Source: UBA4416 sp040387475 (GTDB lineage Bacteria > Bacteroidota > Bacteroidia > B-17B0 > Aurantibacillaceae). Taken from it: DNA of 64,000 nucleotides. Shown here one piece after another: positions 46,525 to 56,695 of this stretch. The DNA is taken from contig JAZKDT010000032.1 in assembly GCA_040387475.1 (NCBI GenBank), positions 52,515-116,514 on the forward strand, written 5' to 3'. The notes beneath the pieces were generated by a model. That model was not told the DNA's origin and ran no database searches. It saw nothing but the letters and a program-made list of their open reading frames with translations. Each line of letters opens with the position of its first letter. The first letter of the stretch is position 1. Both the position numbers and the translations under genes were made by a program.

Positions 46525-48150
46525 TTATTGTTTTATTATTTTTAACGTTATTGTTTTTTCTGTAGATTGTATGGTCAAAAAATATAAACCATCTGACAGA
46601 TCAGATAGATTAATTTGGTTAGTAAAAGAGGTTACAAAGATAACCTGACCAAAGTAATTCTTTACTTCGATCACTGAATTTTTAAATTGATTTTGATTAT
46701 CAATAATATTTAAAATGGAATTTGTAGGGTTAGGATAAATCTTAAGATTATTCATAATTCCATCTAATTCGTGAACATTTACAAGTGAGGAGTTAATCTT
46801 AACTACAAAGATACTGGAGCATTTGTTTAAACTGCTGGTGCATGCCTGAGTATAAGGTATATAAAAACTGTTATTGCCCCATTCGTAATTTCCTGCGCCA
46901 AAGAATAGACCTGTTAAGAATATATTGTCTAATGTATCTGTTTTAATATCAAGGCCCCTGTCTCCTGAATCTCCATTTGATACTATGGCCCATTTACAAT
47001 CTCCTAAAGAGTCATATTTAGCGACAAATGTTTTTTCGCCATTTGGAAGAATTGTGTAATTACCAAAATGAGTTGTATCTATTATGCCTCCGGTAACAAT
47101 ACAATTACCTTTACGATCAGAGGTTATTTCAAAAGCATAATGGCTGCCATATCCGCCACCAGGTTTTTTTGCCCAAAGGCAATTACCTGCTGAGTCATAA
47201 CATGCTATAAATATGTCGCTGTCGCTTTGACTTGTAAGCGTGTAACTTCCAAATGTAGCCGTATGTTTAAAATACCCTGTGCAATAGATGTGACCATAGT
47301 TATCGGCTGTAATACCCGTGCCTTGATCAAAATCATTTGACCCGATAGAATGGGCCCACGCCCAAGTACCATTGGCATTACATTTTGCTATAAAAATATC
47401 TTGACTACCATGACTTAAAATTGTATTAGTGCCAAAGGTACCTTGTCCCATAACTACGCCAGTTAAATAAACGCAATTATTTTTGTCGGTGGTTATATCA
47501 AATGCAAAAGGTGTTATAAATGATTGTACCCATTGGCATACACCATTTGAATCATAACGTAAAATAAACTGGGTATCATAAATTCCCTTGTTTAGAACGG
47601 CACAGCCAAAGTCAGTCTGAGATAAAAGATTGCCGGCAATAAATATAGTTCCTGAATCGCTAACAGTTATTCTCATTCCATATGTACCCTGCAAGGTATC
47701 AATAGGATGTGCCCATAATAAATTTCCTAAACTAGAATATTTTGCGACAAAGCTCCCAGAACCGGAAAGAATAATGCCGCCAAAATCTGTTGGTCCTTGA
47801 TAACCACCCATTATATATACATTTCCAGTAGGATCTGTAGCTACATCTTGGGCACGATCGGTTGAAATGCCGCCTATTCCTTTAGACCATTGAACGATAC
47901 CTGTGGGATTATATTTTGTTATATAAATATCATCCTCCCCATTACTTATAAGCGTAAAAGTTCCGAAAGTACAGGTGTCTAAAAAGTTGCCAAATACAAA
48001 TGAATTACCTGCTTTATCACTTGCTATTCTTGGGTCAAGGGGACTAGCTGTTAAAACATTTCTAGCCCATTCAATATTTTGGCTTAAAAGGATTGGTGTA
48101 CGAAATAGCAACCCTATTAAAAATAAAATTAGAATAAGAGATGTCTTCAT
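46525..48150 (-). CDS. T9SS type A secreted beta-propeller-like protein
   Basis: 541 residues. Signal peptide 'SLILILFLIGLLFRTPILLSQ'. The body is made of SBBP-like repeats of ~45-50 residues ('GNSFVFGNFLDTCTFG', 'GNVYIMGGYQGPTDFG', 'GNIYCTGYF'-type, each with Gly-Asn/Gly-His start and a 'TFG' end), likely a beta-propeller. The C-terminus 'IYPNPTNSILNI' and 'DGLYFLTIQS' is a type A (Por_Secre_tail) sorting domain for the type IX secretion system. Similar in tail to the neighbouring 468-residue gene. Ligand or activity unknown. Confidence 0.82.
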   Translation of the reverse strand: MKTSLILILFLIGLLFRTPILLSQNIEWARNVLTASPLDPRIASDKAGNSFVFGNFLDTCTFGTFTLISNGEDDIYITKYNPTGIVQWSKGIGGISTDRAQDVATDPTGNVYIMGGYQGPTDFGGIILSGSGSFVAKYSSLGNLLWAHPIDTLQGTYGMRITVSDSGTIFIAGNLLSQTDFGCAVLNKGIYDTQFILRYDSNGVCQWVQSFITPFAFDITTDKNNCVYLTGVVMGQGTFGTNTILSHGSQDIFIAKCNANGTWAWAHSIGSNDFDQGTGITADNYGHIYCTGYFKHTATFGSYTLTSQSDSDIFIACYDSAGNCLWAKKPGGGYGSHYAFEITSDRKGNCIVTGGIIDTTHFGNYTILPNGEKTFVAKYDSLGDCKWAIVSNGDSGDRGLDIKTDTLDNIFLTGLFFGAGNYEWGNNSFYIPYTQACTSSLNKCSSIFVVKINSSLVNVHELDGIMNNLKIYPNPTNSILNIIDNQNQFKNSVIEVKNYFGQVIFVTSFTNQINLSDLSDGLYFLTIQSTEKTITLKIIKQ

Positions 48151-48185
48151 AAATTGTTTTTATTCGAAACGATTAGATTTCTAAA

Positions 48186-49592
48186 TTATTGTTTTATTAC
48201 TTTAACTGTCTTAGAATAAAGGGCATTTATCGTTAAATAATACATTCCGGAGGAAAAATGTGACAAATCAATTTGAGAATTAAAAGGGCGGCTATAAACA
48301 ACTTGCCCGAGATTATTTTTAATCTCAATATTTGCATTTTGTAAAAGGTTTTCTTCGTCGTTAATATTTATGTACCCGGTTGTTGGATTCGGATAGACCG
48401 TAAAATGAAATACATCATCATATTCTTTCACACCTACATCCACAATTGCACCACAGTTAACGGATGTGCTACCGCCTATCCATTTAGTTAAAGGCATTGC
48501 TGGAGTATTATTACCTATTTCTAAGTACGCTCCACCAAAATAGAGTTCATTATTGTATTCAATAGAAAAATTTAGACCACCACCTATTGGTTCCATGAAT
48601 GTACACCACCTATTAGTAGTTAAATCGAATTTAGCAATGTTAGTATAGAAGTTCAACATACCATTACTGGTACTTAGATCATTAATCGAATCAAAAGTCC
48701 CAGTGATGTATAAATCTCCGTTAACTTTAGCTATATCAAAAATTGTCCAGTCAGTGCTAACTCCTTTTCCGTAACCATACCATCTAGTACCATTCCAAGC
48801 TGCCAGACCGCTACAATTTGTTCCTCCTATCGAAACGAAACGACCATAAACAAAAAGCATGGAGTCAATTACTTTCATTCCAAAAACACTTTTTGTTGCT
48901 GATCCATAAACACCTGCCCATGGATTCCAGTTTATTCCATCATAATATGCAAGATTAGCACAGGAACTATTACCGCTGACTTGACCAGCCATAAATAATT
49001 TACCTTTATAGTTAGCCATTCCAGCAACACAAGTGTTAAAAGGATAAGAAAGACTATGCCAGTTTGTACCATCATATTTGGCGAAATTGTTGCATTTTAA
49101 GCCTCCAATGCTATCAAATTGACCTCCGACATATAATTCATTATTATACACGTCTAATGCAATAGCAGTGCCATCATAAGTACCATCCTTGAATGTAAAA
49201 TTAGTTGTATCCCAGTCTATACCATTCCATCTGGCTAGGTTAGGTGAATAGTATTTACCTGCTCTTTGAAACTGTCCTGCTACATAAAGCTTATTCTGGA
49301 ACATCTTAATTCTTTTAATCATTGATGTATTCATACCCTTCCATTGAGGATCTACACCTGCACCTAAGCTATCGAATTTTACTCCATCGTACTTAACAAC
49401 TGCATTTGACCAAATATCATTTATGTGTTGGAAATCACCAGCAATATATAAGAGATTGTTTACTGTGTCTACTTCAGCATCAAAAATAAACGGTCGTGAA
49501 TTAGGCATTGAATCAATCACACTTACCCAAGTTTGGCTGTGCAAATTACACAGCCAAACAAAAGATAAGAATATGAATGCTATTTTTTTCAA
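48186..49592 (-). CDS. T9SS type A secreted Kelch/propeller-like protein
   Basis: 468 residues. Signal peptide at the N-terminus ('IAFIFLSFVWLCNLHSQ'). Repeating blocks such as 'YIAGDFQHIND', 'KLYVAGQFQRAGKY', 'ELYVGGQFDSIGG' and 'LYITGTFDSIN' suggest a beta-propeller of Kelch or hyalin type. C-terminal sorting domain: 'VYPNPTTGYINI', 'NNLGQVVYSRPF' and 'SSGMYYLTINA', with 'VIKQ' as in the next gene's end. The gene lies 1 base after the 1284-residue gene and 35 bases before the 541-residue gene. Confidence 0.82.
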   Translation of the reverse strand: MKKIAFIFLSFVWLCNLHSQTWVSVIDSMPNSRPFIFDAEVDTVNNLLYIAGDFQHINDIWSNAVVKYDGVKFDSLGAGVDPQWKGMNTSMIKRIKMFQNKLYVAGQFQRAGKYYSPNLARWNGIDWDTTNFTFKDGTYDGTAIALDVYNNELYVGGQFDSIGGLKCNNFAKYDGTNWHSLSYPFNTCVAGMANYKGKLFMAGQVSGNSSCANLAYYDGINWNPWAGVYGSATKSVFGMKVIDSMLFVYGRFVSIGGTNCSGLAAWNGTRWYGYGKGVSTDWTIFDIAKVNGDLYITGTFDSINDLSTSNGMLNFYTNIAKFDLTTNRWCTFMEPIGGGLNFSIEYNNELYFGGAYLEIGNNTPAMPLTKWIGGSTSVNCGAIVDVGVKEYDDVFHFTVYPNPTTGYININDEENLLQNANIEIKNNLGQVVYSRPFNSQIDLSHFSSGMYYLTINALYSKTVKVIKQ

Positions 49593-49593
49593 C

Positions 49594-52500
49594 CTAGTTT
49601 TTAATAATCTTAAACGAACTATTAATATCTTTATTGTTTACCATAAAGATATACATACCATTAGCCCACTTATTGCAATCAATAGTTTTTTCATTACCAT
49701 TAATTACGTCTTCATATACTATTTGTCCCATCGTATTGTAAACTTTTAAATTTAACTTTTCGGATAATCCTGTATTTACCATTAAAGTTACAAAATTATT
49801 TGCTGGATTAGGAAAAACGATGATATTATTTGATTGGCTGGTATTTTCCTTAACGCCCACGAAATTATAGGCATATAAGTTAAATCTGGAAATAAATCCA
49901 TCATTTGAACCCACACCATTATTTAATGTACTATCAATTAATGTAGCATTGTAACTTGTGTATGCAATTGGGAAATTATTTGAAGCAGTTGCATTACCGT
50001 AACTACTACCGGTATTTCCTACAACATATAAATAAGAAGTGCCGTTGCAATCAGAATTATTTATATAGTCATTTGATAAACCACCAAAATAATGAGCGTG
50101 ATATATTTGTTTGTTTACATCAAATACTGCAACAAATCCATCAGTCATTAATACAGTATTATCAACATACGCTCCAGATGGTGTAGTAGCACCATAAACT
50201 AATGTATCACTATAAGCTTGACCGCTTATATATATCATTCCGGTATTATCACGAGATAAACCACCAAGAGCAAAAGATTTGGAAGAACCACCTCGACCGT
50301 AATAAGTTACCCATTGGTGTTCTAAACTTGAATTAATATAACCCAAAAATATTGCGGGATTGGCACGTCTTACTGCGTCATTATATGCTCCTACTTTGGA
50401 TTTTATAGGAAGTCCAGATGTAGAAGATGAGTTTCCAGCAAAATATAGATTACTTGTAGTTGGATCATATAATACTCTATTTAATCGATCAGGCTGGCTT
50501 CCACCTAAGTAAGTTGCATAATCACGTGTTCCAGAAGATGTAAATCTAGCAATGAAACCATCAGAGTATCCACCAAGGGAATTATCATAAAGTAAATTAG
50601 CATTACCTGAGTTTGGATTTGTAGTAGGAAAAGTTGTCTCATCACTTTCGCCAACAACAAAAACATTTCCGCTATTATCAACCGTTATATCGTGACCATA
50701 TTCCTGAGTTTGAAATCCCGTTACAGCATTACCACCAAAATATGTAAACCATTCTACTACCTGTGATGAATCTATTTTTCCAACAAATACATCAAAATCA
50801 TCCGATGAAGTAGTACCGTGTGTACTTGACCAAGCATTAGCAACTGGAAAATCGTCCGATGAAGTTGTCCCTGTTAGATATACTTTATCATTAGAATCGA
50901 TATAAATTGAATTTAACCACTCTGATCTTTGTCCGCCTATGTAACGTCCAAAAAGCCTTACATTACCTTTTGGATTAAGTTTTATTAAAAATCCATCGGT
51001 TGTATTGGTCGATGATGAAACGTTATTTCCATTATAAGCTTGATTTGTATGTCCTGCAAAATTACTAATGTATAAATCAGTTGATTGAGTAAATCCACCG
51101 AATAAGATTTGTCCTTTTGAATTATGAGAAATTGTGTATCCATTATCAACACCATTTCCTCCAAAGAAGGTACAAAATCTTAACGTATCATCAGCAGTGT
51201 ATTTTAATACTGTTGCATCATAACTACCAATTGGAAATGGATTAGCAAATAAAGCACCTGTCGTTGTTGGAAAGTTTCCTCCAGATGAATAACCTGTAAC
51301 ATATCTGTCTCCGTTTGGTGCAGCTTTTATATCCTTAAAATAATCAGTCCCATTTCCTCCATAGAAGGTTGAGTAATCTAAATTAGCTGACATACTTGAA
51401 ACCATTGACGGTGCTACAGTTTCAATTATGATAATTAAAGTTTGAGTTGTTGTGTAAGAAGGTGTCGTAAGTGAATAAGTATTACTTCCCATACTAGCAT
51501 AACTTGACGCAGATAATGTAGTTGTTACATTAGATCCATTGACCATATAGGCTAATGGTCTCTTTAATGTAACATCACCTAAAACACCATTTATAAATAA
51601 ATTATTAGCAGTAATACTGGTTGATGTTGCACCAGCTATATTAATTTTAATATCTCTTGGATCTCCACCTTCTCGAACAACAAAATAATATTTAAATCCA
51701 TTTTTGTTACTGTAATAGTGTAAGTCAATGTTCGGATATAAATCTTGTGTTACTACTCTATCATATCCTCTAATATCAACAATAGGATCACCAATATCAC
51801 TACCTAAGAAATAATGTAATGGATAAGTTTTTTCATCATAACCATGTGGCGTTTTTCCAGCAGTGCTTAAAGAAAATGAAACAGCAATTCTCTCTAATGA
51901 ATCATTTGTAGTAGCTACTGTATCAATTGATGCAAATACATAATTGTACCTTCCTTGTTCAATAAAAATCTCTGGATTTTGATTATGCGTATAATATAAC
52001 GGTGCGTTATTACTATTTCCACTTTCATCCTTTATTTGACCTCTATTTGGATGAAATCCTATATTTCGATTTGTTGCTTCTCCATTTAGATCAACTGGAT
52101 TTTTAATATCAGCTTGAACAAGTTTTGAAGTCAAATATTTATTCGTTCCATCCAATCTTGATGTGCCTGTAACAATAATATTGTTTAGCGTGTCTAGTGC
52201 AACATTTGTTGCCATGTCATCACCAGCAAATCCGTCAGTGAATTTATCCCATATTTTTGTTCCACTTGTATTATACTTAATTGTATAAAAATCTTTATTT
52301 GATGCATCACGAGATTGATAGCCGACAACATAGATGTTACCCGAAGCATCAATTTCCATATCATTACCAGCATCTTCACCATTGAAATTTCCATTTACAT
52401 TTTGAGTCCATTGTAAAGTTCCAGATGAATTATATTTCACTGTCGTAATATTTTGACCTTGAGTTGAATGTGTTGTAACACCTGTGACAAACACATTTCC

Positions 52501-53448
52501 TGAAGCATCGACTTTTATTCCTCGTCCGAAATCATCAGAATTAGCATTACCATTTACAGTTTGTTCCCATGCAACTGTTAAAGATGATGTAACTTTTGCA
52601 ACATAATAATCATAACCTTGCCCAGCATTTTGTTGTGTTGCTCCACATAAGTAAAAATTACCAGATGCATCGGTAACAAGATCTGATATTATTTCAACTG
52701 AAGATGTTGCTGTTGCTCCAACAGTAACCGAACCTGACTGTGCGCCTGTTGCAACTGAAAATGATAAAGTAACTAATTTGTAGCTATTTACTCCCTGGGT
52801 TACAGGACCGGTTACAGTACAAATAGCACTTTTAGTAGCAATTTTATATCCACCATCATTTAATCCGTTATAATCATAAGTAGTATTCCATTGAACAGTT
52901 CCACTTGAATTGAAAGCTACTGCTAATATATCCGATTGAAATGTATTATCTCCAGATGCGCCTGTTACGATGATATAATTATAAGTTGCATTAATGATAA
53001 TATCTCTACCTATATCTCCATAACCATTTGAGAACGTTGTGAAAAATTGTTGAGTTCCTGATGAATTATATTTTGCTAAAAATAATTCTGGCACCATTGT
53101 AAGTGTATTATTAGTGATGGTACCCGTAATGTACACGTCACTGCCGCTAATCAGCATTCCAGCTGCAAAGTCGCCAGTATTTGCAGTACCATTAATAACT
53201 TTACTCCATAGAGTAACACCAGCAGAATTCCGCTTAGTCAATAGGATGTCAGTAGTACCATTACTAGCGTTCATTGTTGCGCCAGCAGTGAATACATTTG
53301 ATGACCCATCTGTTTTTACAATATTCCTATAAAAGAAATTTTGTGTTCCATCTGTCTTTTTCCATTCTTCAAATGCCATTGAGACAGTTTGAGATTTTAG
53401 CATAATGCTTATTAAAGCAAATGCAATAAGTAATAGTTTTTGTTTCAT
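49594..53448 (-). CDS. Large T9SS type A SBBP-repeat protein
   Basis: 1284 residues, signal peptide 'LLLIAFALISIMLKSQ'. Many SBBP-like repeats ('GNVFVTGVTTHSTQGQNITT', 'GNIYVVGYQSRDASNKDFYT', 'YLTGTTSSDDFPVANA') form at least two propeller-like blocks. Between them is a DUF7948-like domain ('NIGFHPNRGQIKD', 'VSFSLSTAGKTPHGYDE', 'DIDLHYYSNKNGFKYYFVV'-like at about 480-600). The tail has 'VFPNPANNFVTL', 'YNTMGQIVYEDV' and 'ANGMYIFMVN', a type A sorting domain. Predicted to reach the surface through T9SS; likely an adhesin or ligand-binding protein. Confidence 0.83.
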   Translation of the reverse strand: MKQKLLLIAFALISIMLKSQTVSMAFEEWKKTDGTQNFFYRNIVKTDGSSNVFTAGATMNASNGTTDILLTKRNSAGVTLWSKVINGTANTGDFAAGMLISGSDVYITGTITNNTLTMVPELFLAKYNSSGTQQFFTTFSNGYGDIGRDIIINATYNYIIVTGASGDNTFQSDILAVAFNSSGTVQWNTTYDYNGLNDGGYKIATKSAICTVTGPVTQGVNSYKLVTLSFSVATGAQSGSVTVGATATSSVEIISDLVTDASGNFYLCGATQQNAGQGYDYYVAKVTSSLTVAWEQTVNGNANSDDFGRGIKVDASGNVFVTGVTTHSTQGQNITTVKYNSSGTLQWTQNVNGNFNGEDAGNDMEIDASGNIYVVGYQSRDASNKDFYTIKYNTSGTKIWDKFTDGFAGDDMATNVALDTLNNIIVTGTSRLDGTNKYLTSKLVQADIKNPVDLNGEATNRNIGFHPNRGQIKDESGNSNNAPLYYTHNQNPEIFIEQGRYNYVFASIDTVATTNDSLERIAVSFSLSTAGKTPHGYDEKTYPLHYFLGSDIGDPIVDIRGYDRVVTQDLYPNIDLHYYSNKNGFKYYFVVREGGDPRDIKINIAGATSTSITANNLFINGVLGDVTLKRPLAYMVNGSNVTTTLSASSYASMGSNTYSLTTPSYTTTQTLIIIIETVAPSMVSSMSANLDYSTFYGGNGTDYFKDIKAAPNGDRYVTGYSSGGNFPTTTGALFANPFPIGSYDATVLKYTADDTLRFCTFFGGNGVDNGYTISHNSKGQILFGGFTQSTDLYISNFAGHTNQAYNGNNVSSSTNTTDGFLIKLNPKGNVRLFGRYIGGQRSEWLNSIYIDSNDKVYLTGTTSSDDFPVANAWSSTHGTTSSDDFDVFVGKIDSSQVVEWFTYFGGNAVTGFQTQEYGHDITVDNSGNVFVVGESDETTFPTTNPNSGNANLLYDNSLGGYSDGFIARFTSSGTRDYATYLGGSQPDRLNRVLYDPTTSNLYFAGNSSSTSGLPIKSKVGAYNDAVRRANPAIFLGYINSSLEHQWVTYYGRGGSSKSFALGGLSRDNTGMIYISGQAYSDTLVYGATTPSGAYVDNTVLMTDGFVAVFDVNKQIYHAHYFGGLSNDYINNSDCNGTSYLYVVGNTGSSYGNATASNNFPIAYTSYNATLIDSTLNNGVGSNDGFISRFNLYAYNFVGVKENTSQSNNIIVFPNPANNFVTLMVNTGLSEKLNLKVYNTMGQIVYEDVINGNEKTIDCNKWANGMYIFMVNNKDINSSFKIIKN

Positions 53449-53452
53449 ATAT

Positions 53453-53665
53453 TTATTTTTTTGGTTTGTTTTTTGAGTATAATACTACCGAATTTGCTAA
53501 GTCTTCTCCTAGCATAGATCTACATGGTGCCTTATCACAATCGTCAGAAATTTCATAAATGAGTTGGTCGGCTAAAGCCTTATTGTCATAATGCTCCCTT
53601 GCACAGTGACCGATTAAGCCACCGACTTTAATAAAAGCATTCAATATCTTCTTACGTTCCGACAT
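53453..53665 (-). CDS. Small Cys-containing protein of unknown function
   Basis: 70 residues with three cysteines in 'HCAREHYDNK' and 'DDCDKAPCRSML', starting 4 bases before the large SBBP gene's start (head of the operon). Helical in character, without signal peptide. It may be a regulator or leader-type protein for the T9SS operon, or a minor gene. Unknown. Confidence 0.45.
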   Translation of the reverse strand: MSERKKILNAFIKVGGLIGHCAREHYDNKALADQLIYEISDDCDKAPCRSMLGEDLANSVVLYSKNKPKK

Positions 53666-53771
53666 TATTGAAGCGAATTAATACAAAATTTTAATGCACT
53701 TTTTGTAGAACTACCCGACTGGGTAGTAAATAAATTAAAAATTTAACAAATTAACATCTGATTTGGTGGTA

Positions 53772-54401
53772 TCAGCTTACTTTAATTACACCCTGATTTA
53801 ACGCATAAACCATTAAATCAATTAATGAATTGCATTTTGTTTTCGAGTAAATATTTTTTCTGTGGTATTTTACAGTATTTTCACTAATCCCAATCAATTC
53901 AGAGATAGTTCTATTACTGTGGCTTTCACATAATAATATTAAGATTCTGTTTTCAACATCAGATAATGCTAATCGTAAATGTTCATCTGATATTATAGTA
54001 TTAACGGTATCATTTAATTCCTTAGATTTTGATTTACTGTGAACTTCTAAAATTTTGGCTCCTATTATTTCAACATCGGTATTTTTCGCCAAATATCCAT
54101 CAGCACCTAATTCTAAATAATGTTTGCTATGCCATGATTCCATGTGCATAGTGAACATAAGCACTTTAATATTCGGGTAAAGTTTTTTAATTTCTATTAG
54201 AGTTTCTCTTCCATTCATTTCAGGCATTTGAATATCCAACAAGACAACATCTACAGAGTACTCTTCCAAAACTTTTAATGTTTCTTTTCCGTTTCCAGCT
54301 TGACAAACAACTTCTATTTCTTCAATATTCTTTAAAACATCTACTACTCCGTGCCGTAACACTTTGTGGTCATCAACGACCATAACTTTGATTTTTTTCA
54401 T
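53772..54401 (-). CDS. LuxR/NarL-type response regulator
   Basis: 209 residues from the ATG at 54401; an earlier in-frame ATG at 54452 would add 17 residues and overlap the SpoIIE gene. Receiver domain: 'IKVMVVDDHK' then the phosphoacceptor Asp56 in 'VVLLDIQMPEMNG' and 'VLMFTMHM' with the conserved Thr. C-terminal HTH: 'LSDVENRILILLCESHSNRTISELIGISENTVKYHRKNIYSK' (residues about 140-185), a LuxR helix-turn-helix. It follows the SpoIIE gene by 26 bases and precedes the T9SS operon, so it is a natural candidate to control it. No cognate histidine kinase is seen here. Confidence 0.88.
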   Translation of the reverse strand: MKKIKVMVVDDHKVLRHGVVDVLKNIEEIEVVCQAGNGKETLKVLEEYSVDVVLLDIQMPEMNGRETLIEIKKLYPNIKVLMFTMHMESWHSKHYLELGADGYLAKNTDVEIIGAKILEVHSKSKSKELNDTVNTIISDEHLRLALSDVENRILILLCESHSNRTISELIGISENTVKYHRKNIYSKTKCNSLIDLMVYALNQGVIKVS

Positions 54402-54427
54402 AAGCTGTTCAAATAATTTTTCGTTAT

Positions 54428-56551
54428 CTATATTCGTAGACCAATTAGACATATATCATCTACCTGTTCGAGATTACCTCTCCAGGATCGAAAAGTATGT
54501 TCGAGATCATTTTTCTGTTTATCAAATGGTTTATTACTTTTAACTAATATTATGTCATTTAATTGTCTGGATTTTAATTTTTTTCCTTTAGGACCTCCAA
54601 ATTGATCTGGAAATCCATCTGTATAAAGATATAATCTGCTTTCACTATTCATTTGGATACTATATAAAGAAAATTGATCTTTCTTTTCTCCAACACCGAC
54701 CGGCATACGATCCCCAGGTAATTCAGTGAGTTGACCATCTTGCACCAGAACAGGTCTATTGTTAGCAGCTGCATATGTGACATTCTTATTTTTTTGATCA
54801 AAGCACATCAAAACACCATCAAAACCATCTTTTTGACCTTCTTTACTAACGGTATTTGTGAGTCTATCGCGTACAAAATCAAAGACTTCATTTGGTTTTT
54901 CAATTTCCTTTTCATTGATCGCTTCGGCAAGAAATCCAATATTTAATAAACTCATAAATGCTCCCGGCACACCATGGCCTGTAGAATCACAAACGGCAAT
55001 ATAGAACTTGTTATTTTTCTTTGTAGCCCAATAGAAATCACCTGACACAATGTCTTTGGGGTTAAAATAAACAAAATGTTCCATTAGGTTATCTTTTAAT
55101 AATTGATCTGGTGCCAATAGACTATGCTGTATTCTTTTCGCATAGTTTATAGAATCTAAAATCTCCTTTTGCTTCTCTTCAATAACGTATTTCTGTTTTT
55201 GTGTTTCTTGTTCCTTAAATTCAATCAACAATTTTTGTCGTTGAGTGACTTTGAACCGGTTAAATATAAAAAGAGTAAATAATAATACTATCACTAGTCC
55301 ACTGTATAACAGTAGTTTTTGGGTATTAGCCTGCTGTACTCTCGTCTCACTTAATTCCAATCTTATATTGGCGGATTTTTTTTCTTCTTCTGCTATGACA
55401 CTATCCGCTGCAAATCTCTTTTCGTAGCTAATTTTAAACTCCTGCTGCAAACTACGGCTAATATTCTCTCTACCGAAAAGACTATCCTTTAATTGTGTAT
55501 ACTTTTTGAAATTAATTAAAGCTAAATCCGGTTTATTCGTTTTTTCGTAAAAACGACTTAATGCCTCATAATATAATCTATATTCATTAGGATCATTAAG
55601 CTCTTTTAATAAAAGACTCCATTTTTTTAAGTACTCCTTGGCAGAACTATAGTTCTTAATCTCTTCCGTGTAAAATATACTAATATCCCGAACGGCATCA
55701 ATTTCCTTGTCGATATCTCCAATTTCCTTTGCTAATTCAAAAGCTTTCAGGTAATATGGAAGAGTTTTTTCGTACTCACCCTTAACAGCAAATGATCTGC
55801 CTATACCTAAAAGAGAAATAATTATACTATAATTATCGCCAGTCTCCTCACTTATCTTTACAGCTTTTTGATAATATTCTAACGCATTTACATTATCATT
55901 CTTTAATGAATAAACCTCGGCAAAACCGGAATAGATATTGTCAATGGCATCTTTAAAATTCAGTTTTTGCGCGAGAGTTAAAGCTTTTTTGAAACTCTCA
56001 AGACTTTTATCATACTCGCCCAAGTTCTTATAGATAAAACCAATGTTATTATATGTCCTTACCATTACCTTCTCGTCTCCCAAATCTTCAAATACTTCGA
56101 TAGATTTATAAAAATATTCTAGGGCTTTTGAAAAGTCATTTTGCGATCCGAACACAATTCCAATATTTCCCAAAATAGCTCCTTTTAATTTTTTCGCTCG
56201 TAATACAGACTTTTTATTTCTACCATTATTTATTTGCTGGTCCGATAACTTAATTACCTGTTCGTAGCAATCCAAAGCTTTCATATAATTACTTACTAAA
56301 AAATAGTCAAAGCCAATATTTTTTATCGATTCCCCTATCAGGATACTTTCACCTATTTTTTCAGATAGCTTTTTGGCTTGAATGTGAAAGATCAATGCAG
56401 AATCCGGGTTACTTTTTTGATATGCAATCCCTGTAGCATTCAATGTGTTTACTATACTGGTATCTCCAACATCTGCGGGTTGCCCATTTGCCGAAAAACA
56501 ACATACGATGAATTGCAATGCTATTAATACGGCATTTATTTTAGATTTCAT
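54428..56551 (-). CDS. TPR-containing membrane SpoIIE/PP2C-family phosphatase
   Basis: 707 residues from the ATG at 56551, which gives a proper signal peptide ('KINAVLIALQFIVCCFSANGQ'); the ATG at 56605 would add 18 polar residues. Residues ~60-380 contain about eight TPR-like repeats ('NIGFIYKNLGEYDKSLESF', 'LGIGRSFAVKGEYEKTLPYY'). A transmembrane helix ('LLLYSGLVIVLLFTLFIF') and a coiled segment follow. The C-terminal SpoIIE domain shows 'VSGDFYWA', 'VCDSTGHGVPGAFMS' and 'YLYTDGFPDQFGG'. This resembles Bacteroidota anti-anti-sigma-type or response-regulator-linked phosphatases. Neighbour of the response regulator. Confidence 0.85.
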   Translation of the reverse strand: MKSKINAVLIALQFIVCCFSANGQPADVGDTSIVNTLNATGIAYQKSNPDSALIFHIQAKKLSEKIGESILIGESIKNIGFDYFLVSNYMKALDCYEQVIKLSDQQINNGRNKKSVLRAKKLKGAILGNIGIVFGSQNDFSKALEYFYKSIEVFEDLGDEKVMVRTYNNIGFIYKNLGEYDKSLESFKKALTLAQKLNFKDAIDNIYSGFAEVYSLKNDNVNALEYYQKAVKISEETGDNYSIIISLLGIGRSFAVKGEYEKTLPYYLKAFELAKEIGDIDKEIDAVRDISIFYTEEIKNYSSAKEYLKKWSLLLKELNDPNEYRLYYEALSRFYEKTNKPDLALINFKKYTQLKDSLFGRENISRSLQQEFKISYEKRFAADSVIAEEEKKSANIRLELSETRVQQANTQKLLLYSGLVIVLLFTLFIFNRFKVTQRQKLLIEFKEQETQKQKYVIEEKQKEILDSINYAKRIQHSLLAPDQLLKDNLMEHFVYFNPKDIVSGDFYWATKKNNKFYIAVCDSTGHGVPGAFMSLLNIGFLAEAINEKEIEKPNEVFDFVRDRLTNTVSKEGQKDGFDGVLMCFDQKNKNVTYAAANNRPVLVQDGQLTELPGDRMPVGVGEKKDQFSLYSIQMNSESRLYLYTDGFPDQFGGPKGKKLKSRQLNDIILVKSNKPFDKQKNDLEHTFRSWRGNLEQVDDICLIGLRI

Positions 56552-56641
56552 TTTCTCTGGAAAATCAAAAGGCTGATTGGTATCATTTATGTTTTGTCTA
56601 TTCATGTGTTGTTGTTGTGCATTAGCAACACATAAATATAC

Positions 56642-56667
56642 AAAAGACAGCTTATAGACTGTCTTTT
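56642..56667. promoter_or_regulatory. Dyad between SpoIIE-like and XRE genes
   Basis: AAAAGACAG (56642-56650) and CTGTCTTTT (56659-56667) are perfect 9-bp inverted repeats with an 8-base spacer, in the gap between the divergent genes. An operator for the adjacent XRE regulator is likely. Confidence 0.5.
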
Positions 56668-56695
56668 TATGTGAAAACTTTTCAATTTTTGGTTC

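Noticed and set aside
53114..53332. + strand ORF inside the 1284-residue T9SS gene
   Set aside because: Antisense shadow of a clear secreted-protein gene.
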